Of a stretch of DNA of 64,000 bases, positions 44,540 through 56,942 are shown piece after piece. The stretch is taken from contig JAHQRK010000007.1 in NCBI GenBank assembly GCA_019828595.1, forward strand, positions 558,001-622,000, in the 5' to 3' direction. How positions within the stretch are numbered: the stretch's first letter is position 1; each line of letters starts with the position of its first letter. The translations under genes were made by a program, and so were the position numbers. The notes below the pieces were generated by a model. That model did not search any database. It was given only the letters and a program-made list of their open reading frames with translations, and was not told the origin of the DNA. The stretch comes from Aphanomyces cochlioides. Lineage: Eukaryota; Oomycota; Saprolegniomycetes; Saprolegniales; Verrucalvaceae.

Positions 44540-45189
44540 ATATTGGCTCTATATTATTTCCACTGTCTTTCACACAGAATTACTCCGGAGTATATTGTTA
44601 AAGTGAATGAAGATCTGTTGGTTCAGACAGGCAGAAAAATGGCTGAATCTCAAAAGGGGTCGATTTCAAGACAGTATATTATGGTTAACGAGACGAAATA
44701 ATAACACTATTTTCTGAAAATGTAATTATAACTTCATTTTGGATTGAAAGGACTACTTGAATGCATCACACAAGATTTTGGGCTCAAGACGTTGGCTCTC
44801 TATACAGAACAACTCGATTGGCGACATCAAAGCGATAAGGCACTGTAAACAAGCATGACATATGCTTAACGTCAAAGTTAGACTATACTCAGTTCAATCA
44901 TTGTCATCTCAAAATTATATGACTATGTCGTGCGATACTTGAAAATGGAAAATAGACTACTCGGATCCGGCAATCTCCATGTTGTAATGCTGTGAAATAC
45001 GTAGCTTTAATGTACATGCAAGGCCAAAATAACGACGTTTTTCAACTGCCTTTGATTACATATTTATCCATGCATTGTGTAACCCCGAGCATTTTCATCC
45101 AGTAGATTCCAAAAGACCTTAAAACAAGATGTGGCAGTTGATAGCTTTTCTTCACAGTCAACTCACAATTTCTTTCTCTTCATTCCGCC
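44540..45189. other. AT-rich stretch downstream of the helicase fragment
   Basis: CAGAAAAATGGCTGAATCTC at about 44632 recurs at about 48876 near the terminal hairpin. No gene is seen. Confidence 0.5.
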
Positions 45190-45834
45190 ATGGGCACACG
45201 AATTAAAGCCAAGCTCAAACAAGAGTTAGCCCACCAAGATACTCTATCCCTCGAATCTATGGATGACATTAAAGAAAAATACCGACATTGCAATCCAAAT
45301 CAGTCCATAAAAATTCGCCTTCGGATTTACAGTATCGAGTCTGCTGTCAAGCGGTCGGGCGACGAATTTGGTAAATGGGTTAATCTCATTGACATTGACG
45401 CCGACAATGAAGATTTGGCTATGCTTGAAAAACTACCCTTGCAAACAAAGCAAACGTTTCTCTTTCGTTTGACTGTCTTCAACAATATGTGCGACAAAAT
45501 TGTATCTTGGAACGTAAAAGACATTGTGACTGTGGAAGCGAGCTCTTTGCAAAAGTACGCAGGTAATTGTTGCCAAGGCACATTGACTGCAATTGTGAAT
45601 CACACTTCAAATACAAAACGAGCTCCCAAGTCAGTGTCAACCTTTTTTCAAGCAAAAAATCCTCCAAGTACTGAGTACCAAGATGCCACAAATCAAGAGC
45701 CAAATGGAACAACCATGTTTGACCCTAAGGAGGATTCACAAGACAGTACTCTTCAAGAAACCGACGGATCGCAAGACGCACCAAAAATATCACCACAAGT
45801 TATGTCAACGCGATCGACCTATATCAAGAAATGA
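45190..45834 (+). CDS. Hypothetical, possibly OB-fold (RPA/telomere-protein-like)
   Basis: A clean 214-codon frame from ATG 45190. An N-terminal Lys/Gln segment is followed by SIKIRLRIYSIESAVKRSGD, WVNLIDIDADNED, FLFRLTVFNNMCDKIVSWNV and a Thr/Pro/Gln-rich acidic tail. The alternating hydrophobic strands around NLIDID suggest an OB-like barrel, and Helitrons sometimes carry RPA-like genes. The domain call is weak. It sits between the helicase tail and tandem repeats, so it may be element cargo. Confidence 0.45.
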   Translation: MGTRIKAKLKQELAHQDTLSLESMDDIKEKYRHCNPNQSIKIRLRIYSIESAVKRSGDEFGKWVNLIDIDADNEDLAMLEKLPLQTKQTFLFRLTVFNNMCDKIVSWNVKDIVTVEASSLQKYAGNCCQGTLTAIVNHTSNTKRAPKSVSTFFQAKNPPSTEYQDATNQEPNGTTMFDPKEDSQDSTLQETDGSQDAPKISPQVMSTRSTYIKK

Positions 45835-45982
45835 CTCTCAGCAAATGACGCGGATGCAAAGCCAGTAAAACGATTTCTCAAAAATCAAGAATTGCTCCAT
45901 TGACTGGACACACAAGACATTGATATTTCTGCAACCGTTGAGCGCAACAGCATAACTAATACATTATTTCCATCTTTACGTT

Positions 45983-46702
45983 GATAAATTCATCGTTCAT
46001 CGCTGTTGTGAAGAGACATCCAAACTTTCAAGCAGGGTGTTTCAACCAGAGCTCAATTCTCATTTTTGTACAGCTCGAGACCGAAAGGTTGGATTCAGCA
46101 TGCTTACTGCAAAAGATTCATCGCATTTTATATGCCACAAGTCTGTCGACTACCTTGAAAATAACCTGACGGCATGGAGACAACAAACGATTCATCATTC
46201 AGCATTTGCAGAGTGATCACAATAGGCTGTTTGAATATAATATGACTGCAATGACGTTGTTATCGTGCATTTTGACGAATTCGCAATCATCCTGATCAGC
46301 TTCATCGAGTTGAAATATACAAAGATGCCATTTCCGAAACAGTGAGTGCGAGAGTGATAAATTCATCATTTATCTATGTTGTTCAGAGACATCCAAACTT
46401 TCAAGCAGGGTGTTTCAACCAGAGCTCAATTCTCATTTTTGTAGAGCTCACAGTCGACAGGTTGGATTCAACATGCTTACTACAATATCGTTCATCGCAT
46501 TTTAAATGCCACAAATCTGTCGACTACCTTGAAAATAACCTGACGACATGTAGACAACAAACGATTCATCATTCAGCATTTGCAGAGCGATCACAATAGG
46601 CTGTTTGAATGTAATATGACTGCAATGAAGTTATTATGGTGCATTTTGACGAATTTGCAACCATCCAGATCAGCTCCATAGAGTTGAAATATACAACGAT
46701 GT
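45983..46702 (+). repeat. Two-unit tandem repeat, period 373
   Basis: Units starting at 45983 and 46356 (GATAAATTCATC) run in parallel over about 345 bases, sharing CAAACTTTCAAGCAGGGTGT and CATTTGCAGAG-GATCACAAT, with an estimated identity near 88 percent by eye. Confidence 0.85.
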
Positions 46703-46886
46703 CAATTCATGGTGCTACATCATTAAGAGATAAAGCTGCCAATATTTTCAAGAACAGACAAAGTGACTTTAAAATACAATCAGAACAATAATAGCTAGCC
46801 TACCCCTGCCCAACCGCCTTTCATAACAAGATTCATTCACCTGAGCTTCTAACGTTCAAACATTGTACGCCAACTGAGATATCGTC

Positions 46887-47819
46887 ATGTCTGAGCCGTA
46901 CATCTTACCCTCTTTTGAACCTATCGATACGTCTACCCACTCGAACGCCCCTTTGCCACATTCCAGAGTAGTGATCAAAGTCGCCCCTATCGGATCATCG
47001 GGCCACGTTTACGAATGCAAGTTTCGATCATGCCAAAAAAGAAGGTTCGGTCTCGAAAATCTTCGTAAACACACACTCAGACATCACCTTGGCCACAAAA
47101 TCAGCAAACAAAAACTATCAGAGCAAGAGAAGAAAGCTCGAAAAGCGAGTCGAAATAAGCGCGCTTATGCAGCTAAATGTGCAAAACAAATAGAAGTGCA
47201 ACAAAATCAGCTCTACATTGACAATCCACGTTATCGTCGAGCTAGACCCACTCGACCTATGCGTGCGCTTCTTGACATTGATGAGGTACTCAAAGACATC
47301 GGTGTGTATCGACATAAGAGGTGTATTTTATACACAAAGCAGTCTACCATCCCAAATTCTTGAAATGGCGTATTTACCAGTATGCCATTGCTAACTGGCG
47401 AGTGCTTTACAACATACGATGGTGAATTGTTATATGAGCGTGAACTACCAAAACACTGCAGTGGTGAATACAGAATTCAGATTGACAAGAACATCTACCT
47501 TGAAGGCATCAATCGTCCCATTCCAGGTCTCGGATTTGGTTCTTTGGTGAATCGATGCAATTCAGATGGACAAAAGAACTGCGAATTTGTTGTCGACGAA
47601 ATTTAGGCTGATAAAGTTATATCTGCACTGCGCACAAATGCCGCCGAAAGCCAAACAGGCATGTCACCGAGTGATTTGGAGAAAGCCAAACGATCGATCT
47701 GTGTTCTACAAGCTATTAAGCTAGTAGCCAAAAACTCTGAGCTGCTTACCACCTATGGATCTCGCTATCCACTACTGACATACATGAAAAAGAAAGAGTC
47801 CAAGACAAATCAACCTTAG
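46887..47819 (+). pseudogene. SET-domain protein with zinc finger and two in-frame stops
   Basis: One frame from ATG 46887 runs to a stop at 47817-47819, interrupted by TGA at 47361-47363 and TAG at 47604-47606. Residues 44-66 form a C2H2 finger (C-x4-C-x12-H-x3-H). A Lys/Arg-rich segment follows. After the first stop come GVFTS, LLTGECFTTYDGELLYERE, GEYRIQIDKNIYLEG and GLGFGSLVNRCNS..NCEF, the order of SET-domain motifs. The C-terminal LLTTYGSRYPLLTY is the last block. IPNS-stop-NGVFT suggests a Gly codon turned into TGA. SET proteins methylate lysines. Same-frame continuity either side of both stops argues for recent decay, or for readthrough. Confidence 0.7.
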
Positions 47820-48998
47820 CTCACTTTGGGCTGTATACAACATGGCGACAATGCACCGTGAGTTTTATATTTGACAACAGTCGTTAGATAGCTTTTCAAA
47901 TTTCTAATTGCATGACATGTAATAACAATTTGCTCTATCTCGATATCATGTCTTGGCGAATAAGTGCATCTCTGCACTTCAAATGAATACAGATGATAGC
48001 TGGAGTTGTTTATCGCGTATTCATCTTGAGATAGTCAATAGATCAATATGTTCAAACAAGCCGGCCACTAAGCGTTCTGACAAGCTATAAATCACTCAGG
48101 ATCTCTTGACACAAATAACAAAGTCGATCAAGTCAACAAGATTCAAACTGTGCTCATCTCGCCAAGCAACTTAGCTGGCGTTCATTTTACCTCCTGTTCT
48201 GTTTTCTGTCTCGATGCCTTCACGCCATGATTCATCTGAAGGTAGTCAATAGATCAATCTATTCAAACAATCAAGCCAGTAAGTGTGCTAACAGCTATGA
48301 ATCACTCAGGATCTCCAGACACAAATGACAAAGTTAATCGTGTCAATATGATTCAATCTGAGCTCACATTGCAAAGCAGCTTAGCTGGCGTTCGTGTACT
48401 TCCTGTACTATTTACTGGCTTGGATCACTGTATTAGATGTAAACAACAACTTGCTCTGTTTCAGTATCGTGTCTTGGCTGAGTAGTTCGTCTAGGCACTA
48501 CGAACAATTCAGATCAAGACCAAAGTAGTGTACCATTCATTCATCATAATAGAGTCGAAAGATTAATGTGTGGAAACAATCAAGCCACTCACTTCTGAAT
48601 CGCTTACCAGCTATGAATCTCGCATGATCTACTGGCACCCACAAAAACATAGCTCCCTGTCGAAACAACTCATTTTCAGCTCATCTCACAAGCAAGGTGG
48701 CGTACAAGTTCAGTGTCCATTCTGTAATTGCGAATAGTCTCTGAACTACCTCATCGGCTTTTGTAGCCGGTAAATGACAGTCTCATCTGCTTAGTATGAA
48801 TACTCCCAATGATCAAATACTCAAACAGTATATGACAGCATGTAGAATTGTCTTATTGTAATTGGATCAAACAAGCAGAAAAATGGCTGAATCTCGAAAC
48901 GGGTCGATTTCTCCATTACACTTTTACATTCGTCTACAGCAGCATGAACATCGAACAGGTGCTAAACTGCAATTATTCATATTTCGACTACGCTTCAA
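47820..48998. other. Degenerate repeats downstream of the SET gene
   Basis: Three related units lie at about 48034, 48241 and 48550, sharing GTC-ATAGATCAAT-T-TTCAAACAA and AGCTATGAATC-C. Parts resemble the 3' end of the SET gene (CTTACCACCTATGGATCTCG at about 47745). No gene is seen. Confidence 0.6.
48034..48720 (+). repeat. Three-unit degenerate direct repeat
   Basis: The first two units are 207 bases apart and the third about 310 further on. Conserved blocks are GATCAAT..TTCAAACAA, GCTATGAATCACTCAGGATC and AGCTTAGCTGGCGTTC. Confidence 0.65.
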
Positions 48999-49029
48999 TA
49001 TTTCTGCCGCCCTTCGGGCGGCAGAAATA
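48999..49029 (+). repeat. 14-base perfect hairpin, GGGCGGCAGAAATA
   Basis: Arms at 48999-49012 and 49016-49029 surround a TTC loop. It is GC-rich within AT-rich sequence and follows the repeated CAGAAAAATGGCTGAATCTC segment. A hairpin close to the end is typical of Helitron 3' ends, though no CTRR end follows. Confidence 0.8.
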
Positions 49030-50521
49030 AATAATAAACAAGCGATACTTTGACGTTGTCAGTGTCGGTAACGTATGTCAACGATTTTGAGGGGACAAGT
49101 GTTAACCACGACATCCCAGCTCTCAAGTCATCATTACCGGATATCCCCACGGGAATGGAGACGAGATTCTTTTAAGACGGTGGAGGGGACTCAGAGCGCC
49201 GTTTGACCAGCTGGGAGGATTGTGTGAATTTTCCGATCGCAGCAGCAATGCCAGCAATGAGGTCTCCATCGGCATACTTTCACAAGTTGACAGCCATGCC
49301 AATGCAATTTGGCGTCATTTCCTAGGAATCCATAGCGAGGTCGTCCATAAAATCAACCAACGTGTCAAAGTTGATAGTCAAATTGTATCTCAGGTCAAAA
49401 TAGTTCAGGTGAGAAATACATGGGAAATATATTGAGCAATCGAATTTGCCCTTCAATTCACAAAATTCTATCTGAACGAACTGGACTTTGCCGTATTAGT
49501 CGATAGTTTCCCATTTAACGGAGGACGACGGTGGTGAGTGAAACCATTCTGGAGCAAAGTTGCGATCTGTACTGTATTCTTCCGGCAAGTCCTGTGAGCC
49601 TATTAGCAACGCAGAGACGCCAGACACTGCTTTTGGAACATCTCGGAAGACAACGGCTACGATCAACCGTTGATTGAATGGTTCGCCGACATTGACGCCG
49701 ATTTTCCTGGTTAGAATGTCCTAGAACAAGCATAAGATTGATACAAGGATAAAAGATATGGTATATTACAGTACTGTTGTCGTCGTCTGGACAAGTCCAT
49801 CTTGTTTGAGGTTTTCTATCTCATTGGCATCCATTCGTATCAATGGACAGCTTGGCATCACTTTATGAGGGTTTCAAGACGTGCAGCCTTTCAAGGTCTT
49901 TCATCTTTCAGGTTGTCTTAGCGTCAACATGTGAAAAAATGGATACGCCATCGCCATACTGTACGACTTGGACGCCTGCGACGCCATGTCACCTGAAAAC
50001 TGACAAGGACTTGCGGCTACATCCTTTCAACTGTCCTTGTGCACATTAAGCTGTGGCCAACAACGTCCAGCTGCGTTGCACTTGGAGTCGACACCTTTCA
50101 CTTAAGAATCCTGTAGCCCATCAGCAGGACTGGCTACAAACCGAGGGCGACGCGTGGTGCGCCACAACCCGCTGAAGTCTGGCGTAAGTCACAAGTACCT
50201 ACTGTCGCGATCTGGTCGGAATAATTTGAGCGACACGATGGCCATTCTAGCTCCTTGCAGAGGGCCACAGGACGCCCCACAGCCGTGTCGAGCTTCTCCC
50301 AACGTTTGCCCTATAGACTAGATCGCAGTCAGAGCTCAGGATTTGATGCTTGGGCTTTGCTCCCTTGCTTTGCTCGCACCTTTGTCGTGCAAGTTGACAA
50401 TTGCAGTCTCTCCTCTGTCAAACATCTCTCACCAACGACAGCCTCGCCATGGCTTTGTCTCAGTGTAACATGAGTGGCATGAGTCATTTTCAAGATCCTA
50501 TACGTCATTTGCATTGGGGGG
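49030..50521. other. Spacer upstream of M3L-8
   Basis: Short open frames (for example 49220-49435) have no recognised motif. No copy of the TCATCTGGTCGGTC or ACAAAGTT boxes was found here. Confidence 0.45.
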
Positions 50522-52990
50522 ATGGTGAATCCCTTGACGCGATGCACGGAAGATTCGACGGTGCCGCCTTTTTCCAAGCGTCTCATCACTGACATTGTCC
50601 CGGCGATTCGTTGGGCCATCTCCGAGTACACATTTGATCTAAATGCGTTTGAAGACGACGTGGCCTCCGCTGAGACTGACATTTCGTGGAAATCTGTCAT
50701 GGATCGGCTCGAAATTATCGACGCCCCGCTGAGCCATATCTACCACATTGTCCTCCACCTCTGCAAAGTCGTCGATTCGACAGAACTCCGCGAAGCCAAG
50801 GCTGAAATCCTAGAGGAAGTGCTAGTCATCCTTGGCCGCCGACAGCAGTCCCTCGACATCTACAAAGCTATGAAAACTCTTCGAGATGGACCGCAGTGGT
50901 CCACGCTAACTGCCCCGCAACAGGTGTGTTCCAACCCACCAACAGCGCTTGATATTTCTCCAGGGTATTTTGAACACGGCACTCCTGGAAGCCAAGCTCG
51001 GTGGTGTGGCTCTCACTGGCGCCGACAAGGATCGATTCAATGCCATCAACATCTGTCTCAGTCAACTGGTACAACGATTCGCTCGACGCGTTATCACCGT
51101 GAACTTTGTCACTAGAGCGACAGCTACTCCAAGAATCTGCTGGACGCGGTCAAGTCGACCTCTCTTCTCGTCCATGAACGCTGTCAACTTGACGGACTGC
51201 CACTCTCACAGCTAGCCCTGCTGGCCCAAGTAAACATTTACAACTTTAAATGTTGCTGACAATGGTCCAGAATGCTCAGGAGGACGGCCATGCTGGAGCA
51301 ACTGCTGCCAATGGTCCTTGGAAGCTTTCTCTGGACGAGTTGACCTTCACCACCGTCCTGGAGGCTTGCTCCAATGCTACGACAAGGGAAATGCTGTACA
51401 GAGCTCGCCAAACCAAAGATGGCTTGTATGCAAATGAATCGATCGTGAAGGAACAGCATCAACTACAACAAGGACGCAAGTGTCTTATCAACTTGGGGGC
51501 GATTGCAAACAAGAATATCACGGATATAATGCAAACTCAAGCTCGTGGAATGTCGCGAGAGCTCCACGTCAAATGCATTGCCAAGTCGTCTGTCGAACTG
51601 CAGGAGCTACAAGCTTTCGCGGCTGCGCATGGGCAATTGACACCCCTTGAGTCATGGGATTTTCATTATTGGTACAAAATCCTCCATGAAACAGTCTTGA
51701 CGTTACTGTACCATGACAGGGTGCGGCAAATGCGTCAAGACAAGTTTGGCTTTGACGACGAGGCACTTCGAGCTTACTTTCCATTGCCGACGGTCCTCAC
51801 TCGATTGTTTGACTTTGTCTCCAAAGTATTTGGTCTCCGCATCGAGGTACGAGATGAATGCACGACCAGCCTCCCCAAGTTCCTGCTTGATTTTTAGAGA
51901 CTTGATGGATTTGAACAAGGTTGGCATCCAGACGTGCAGTTGTACCAAATTCGAGATCTTGAGACGACTGGCGAGCCTTTGATTGCCCAGTTCTATCTCG
52001 ATTTGTATTCTCGGCCACTCGACAAACAAGGCGGTGCTTGGATAGATATCCTCGTCACGCGGAATACAGTGCTTCGATCGGAGAAACTCCAAGCGCCACT
52101 TCCCGTGTTTGCCCTCTCGTTGAATCAACCGCCCCAGGTATTCAAGTCTTTGCCGTTGTTGATTGCTGAAACCTAGTAGATTGCTTGTGACTTGCCGTCC
52201 TTGATGACATTTGCTCAAGCCGAGAGTCTCTTTTATACCTTTGGGCTTGTCGTCCATTCCGCGTTGGCACAATCTAGTTTGAATACACTGGCACCGCTGG
52301 AGAGCATTGGATGGGAAGCAGCGAGTCTGACGGGCCATCTCCTGCAGAATTTCTGCTACCACCGAGGTACCCATTCAATTTACAACATTCTATCAAACTA
52401 ACAAAACCTTAGAAACGATCCAAACAATGTCGAGCGGCGTCGAGACTGGCGAGTGCCTTCCTGACAAACTCTTTGACAAGATCTTGGCCGCTCGAACATT
52501 TATGGCCGCCTCGACTTTTGTCATCAATTACCACTCGTTGGGTTCTTTTCGCCAGTGTCTGTATCATACGTCTGGGCCAGCTTGGGATAGCACTCCTGAG
52601 TAAGATTTCAAAGTCTACGGAGCTTTACCTCAAACGTAGCGTCGCCCCAGTTCTCCTCGAACTTGGCCGACACAAGCGCGCTTGGACATTCCATCATATT
52701 TTTTCAAAGTCCAATTCATCTTGCTTCGACTGGTACGTGCACTGCTCTACACTGCTGAGTACTGACTCGTCACTAGCTTACTTTTGTCCGAAAAACTTGC
52801 CGCAGACGCCTTTGCGACTTTTGAAGCTGTCAAGTCTGGACATGCATGGATGACCCTCGGGCGCAAATTTCGAGACACCGTGATTGCCCAGCTAGGCTCT
52901 CCTCTCGGCATTGCATCGGTCGAGAAGTTTACAGGGCGAACAGTGTCTTTCCAAGGCTTACACAAGCACTACGGTCTCGAATCGTCTTGA
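50522..52990 (+). CDS. M3L-8: divergent M3-like pseudopeptidase
   Basis: ATG 50522 opens MVNPLTRCTEDSTVPPFSKR. Exons splice cleanly through GVALTGADKDRFNAINI, SYSKNLLDAVKSTSLL, AGATAANGPWKLSLDEL, LESWDFHYW, FGLRIE, QGWHPDVQLYQIRDLETTGE, and end AADAFATF...LHKHYGLESS. The intron before VLxRLFDF present in other copies is missing, so PLPT runs straight into VLTRLFDFVSK. The zinc motif reads YTFGL (SLFYTFGLVVHSALA) and the third ligand is Ser (GWEAASLTGH). The segment after FMAAST (DMALHHHYDP in others) is unrecognisable, and the YYxYxWSEM loop is degraded (CFDCLLLSEK). It is the most diverged open copy and has lost even the substrate loop. Confidence 0.7.
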
Positions 52991-54424
52991 ATACACCACA
53001 CAGATCTACAGCAATCTTTTTGTGAAACGATGAAACGTCAAGTGCGCATGATGCGAGACAACTCGATAGGACGGACGTTAGGCTAGCCTTTCTAGCTGCT
53101 TTTCCATCCAGAGAACGAGCCCCCACACGTCGCTACTTCTTGGTCGGTTCATCTACGCTCAGACAACGCAAACAATGGGAGGAATCATGTCGCTCCTATC
53201 GTTAGAACTCCAGTCGAAATGAAAAATTAAAGTTCTCGCCGCTCACTTCACAACATTCTATCAAATTGAAAAAATGTTTACGATCCCGACGATGTCGAGA
53301 CTCGAGAATGCCTTCCAGACAACATTTAGCATGTCGAACATTGAGGTCACCATGAATTGCCATCCTGCGTAAGCTCTCAAGGTCTTTGGAGCTTTACGTC
53401 ATACGACTTGGGAATAGGAGAATATTTGAATGGCACTCGGTCGCACATTTCGACACATGGTGATTGCCCAGCCAAGCTCTGCGCGTGGCGTTGCATCGTT
53501 TGACAAGTTTACCATGGAATGACATCCAAGGCTTAAACCAGCCTTACGATCTCGACGTGTGTCTTGAATCCACGTGAGATGAACAGTCGTCTTGTATGAA
53601 GAACGATATAAACCCACGATGTGATGATGACGTAAGTGGAAATTGCATCTTCTTCGAACTTTTTCCAGCTGCGTTGGAATATCATCTTCTCATGGCTCCC
53701 AATCGTCGAGACTTTATCGTTCTGCGATTCTTGCATTTCGCACTCCAAACTGAGCTAGATCATGAAACGAACCCCATCGCTTGGATCGTCAGAGGTGCTG
53801 CTAAAACATGACAAATTGAAGTTCAAGCATGGACAACGACCTTGAAACCTACCAGTTTTGTCTGGCGGACCACAGACAATCTGTCGCAGGGGGGAACGAC
53901 CTTTTTGATTAGTGATAGCCACGTCGACAGGGTGCATCAGACAATCTATCATATTAAACATGCCATGCTCTGTTACGTGATCTCCATGTTGAGGCTATCA
54001 GTGGTCAATGACAATGCCATTGTACAGTCAAGTGTGCGAAGCTCTACAGTGCTTGCCCACGGGTAGTTGTCGAAGGAGAACAATCCATAACCCCGAAGAC
54101 AACGCACTCTGCTTTGACCATGGACGCAACAAGTGTGTCAACCGTGGACACCACGTACCCTCTTTGCCATAGCCGAGAAGAAGCAAAGCGTCGACTGGTC
54201 AGCATATATGCACGACGGAGCTTGTCCTTGTAGAAACTGGAGGGGCTTTCTCAATCTGGAGATGTCGCCGTGACTGTCGCGACCCTGTGAAATTCAATCG
54301 CACTGGTTGCACATGTGACGCCACAGTTGGATCGTCGACACGCTCAAATAATATATACAGGACAACAACTTGACGATTGTCTGCATTGCAAGACCTTGTC
54401 TGTCGCCACTGACCAGAGTCTCGG
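52991..54424. other. Spacer with an M3L-8 3' fragment
   Basis: Apart from the fragment at 53240-53575, no gene is seen. Confidence 0.5.
53240..53575 (+). pseudogene. M3L-8b: 3'-end fragment duplicated from M3L-8
   Basis: TTCACAACATTCTATCAAA and CCGACGATGTCGAGACTCGA parallel the intron and exon 8 start of M3L-8 at about 52380-52445. Further on, MALGRTFRHMVIAQPSSARG corresponds to MTLGRKFRDTVIAQLGSPLG. Middle parts are deleted and stops are present. Confidence 0.7.
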
Positions 54425-56942
54425 ATGGTCAACCCGCTGACGAAAAGCCTGTGGGAGGACAGCCTCCTGCCATTCCAGCATCTCAATGTTTCCGACATTC
54501 GAACTGCGATTCGACTTGCGATTGATGACATGGTGCTCGAGATCAACTCAATGGAAGACGACTTGTCGTCGCCGAACGCAGAATTGTCGTGGGAACTTGT
54601 CATGGACCGTCAAGAGATCCTCGCCGACCCGCTCGATCGCATGTGGAAGGTTCTGATGTTGCTCTGTGAGCTTGTGAGCACACCTGAGCTTCGAAAAGCC
54701 AGAGATGACTTGGAAGACGACGTCATGATGGTGCAAACACGACGTGCTCAAAGCGTGGAGATCTGCCGAGCCATGGAAAGTCTGCGAGCTGGACCAGAGT
54801 GGAGTTCGTACCCTGCCGAACAAAAGGTACGACAACCCCGTCGTGATGGACTATTGACTTCTTGCAGCGCATTTTAAATCGAGCCATTCTCCAAGCAAAG
54901 ATCACTGGCGTTGGCCTTGTCGACGATGAGAAAAACCGCTTCAATGAGATACAACTACGGCTACAAGAACTTGTTCGTGCAGGATTGCTTGACGAGAGTC
55001 ATCTTGACTTGTAGGGAAGTCAATATCAGACGAATATACTTGATTCAGCCGACGTTGAAGCTCGAATCGTTCACGACAAGAGTTCCTTGGAAGGAATTCC
55101 CGACAGTCTTCTTGCGACTATGGCGCAGGTATAGATTGGTGTATCGAAGCTGACTCTGACACTATGAGCAGCATGCAATCAAGGCTGGCTACACCAATGT
55201 GACGGCTGAAAAGGGACCTTGGAAAGTTCCAGCCAACTCGGCTTTCGAGAGACCTATCTTGCAAAACTGCGCAAACCGAGCCTTTCGGAAAGAATTCCAC
55301 CGAGTTTGTGTCACGATATGCAGCAGTGGCGCGTTGGATAACCGTCCGATCATGCAAGAAATGCTCGATTTGCGCCATGAACAGGCTCAGTTGCTTGGCT
55401 TCAACAGCTACGCAGAATTCAGCTTGGCTATGAAAATGGCGCCGTCGGTCTTGGCGGTCACGCAAATGATCAATGATCTTCGTGATGCTGCATATCCTGT
55501 CGCCGAAGCTGAACTTCGCCAAATCGAGGCCTATGCCTTGGAGCATGGTCAGACAGAGCCTGTTGAGCCTTGCGATCTTGCATACTGGTACGTCAGTCTT
55601 TCAAGCATTCGGAAACATGGTTACTCTGGACAGGAGAGAACAACTACGGAAAGAAACCAGGGAGCTAGACGACGAGTCGATCCGCGAATACTCTCCCCAG
55701 CAACGAGTGGGCCATCTCTATCATGGCTGGACTCATGACGAGTACATAGGTCCTCGATGGCATGTTTGAATTAGCATCAGAGCACTTTGGAGTTCGCGTC
55801 GAGGTTGATATTCGTCTCCAATATTGACGCATTGCTCATTTGTCACTTAGCCAGGCGATCCGTCGGTGGAAACATGGCATCCCGACGTAAAATTCTACCA
55901 AATGAGGGCGATGGAACAGCCAGGACAACCTGTCATCGCCTACTTTTATATGGACCCGTATATACGCCCAGGCGAGAAGACTGTCGGGTCGTGGACTGGT
56001 GATTTCGTCAAGAGGAGCAAAGTCTTTGGCACAGCAGAGACTCCAGTCCGCCTCCCTGTATTCTGTATCGCGTACAATGAAATCCCACCTCCAGTACTTG
56101 GGTCTCCATTCGATCACACTTTGACTTGTACGTAGGATGATAAGTCCGAGGTCCTGATGAGCTTCACTGCAATCTTACAAGTATTCCGCACCTTTGGCAT
56201 GGGCCTCCATCTCGCCCTGACTGAAGCGGAATATGCACTGGCCTCCGACATCGACGGCGTTGAACTGGAAGCCGTCCAATCGAAGGCCATACTCTGGCAA
56301 TATTTTTGCTACAACCGACGTAAGTTGCCGCTGCATACAACAAGGCTTCATACTCGACATTAGATGTCATCCGAATGATATCGAGTCACTACAAGACAGG
56401 AGCAGCACTGCCGGACAAAATGCTCGACAGTTTGGTCGCTGCTCGAAAATACATGGCGGCGACGGATTTAGTACGCCAGATGCGGTTTGCAGCCACGGAC
56501 ACGGTGCTACATCACTATTACGTTCCAAACGGAAGCGAATCGATGCGGGAGATCCAACTTCAGATTGATGAGCGGTATTTCCTGACAGAGTCCCTCACTT
56601 CTATCTCATACTGCAGATTCTCTGTCCAGAAACCGATCGAAGGAGATCACGCGATGTGCGATTTCCCCCATGCATTCGATGGCAGAGACATGGCCGCCGG
56701 CTATTATGCGTAAGAAATCGACCCAAGAAACTCTTTCCATGGCGTTTTGTAGGTACAAATGGGCCGAAATGATCTCTGCCGATGCGTATGCCGCCTTTGA
56801 CGAAGCAAGTCGAGACGAATGGAGAGACATTGGACGCAAATTTCGCGACACTATGCTAGCGTACCTTGGAATCTACCATCCGATGGAGACGTTTCAAATG
56901 TTTCGAGGGCGTCCTCCACGACCTGAAGCATTGCTTCACTAG
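54425..56942 (+). CDS. M3L-9: M3-like pseudopeptidase, B subfamily
   Basis: ATG 54425 opens MVNPLTKSLWEDSLLPFQHL, the N-terminus typical of copies 9, 11 and 12. Spliced landmarks are SWELVMDRQEILADPLDRMW, ILNRAILQAKITGVGLVDDE, AGYTNVTAEKGPWKVPANS, MAPSVLAVTQMINDLRDAAY, VETWHPDVKFYQMRAMEQPG and FYMDPYIRPGEKTVGSW. The zinc motif reads RTFGM (VFRTFGMGLHLALT) and the third ligand is Gln (LEAVQSKAILWQYF). The C-terminus AAGYYAYKWAEMISADAYAA...FRGRPPRPEALLH ends at a TAG (56940-56942) four codons before the family end (YGL-stop), a minor truncation. No frameshift is seen. The substrate-loop FPHAFDGRDMAAGYY is intact. Confidence 0.82.

Noticed and set aside
48999..49029. Hairpin read as a bacterial-type terminator
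   Set aside because: The context is eukaryotic, there is no gene ending just before it and no T-run follows. A transposon end fits better.
44540..49029. A viral (giant-virus-like) insertion suggested by SET and OB-like genes
   Set aside because: The neighbouring helicase tail has Helitron Rep-Hel features, and no capsid, polymerase or other viral hallmark gene is present.
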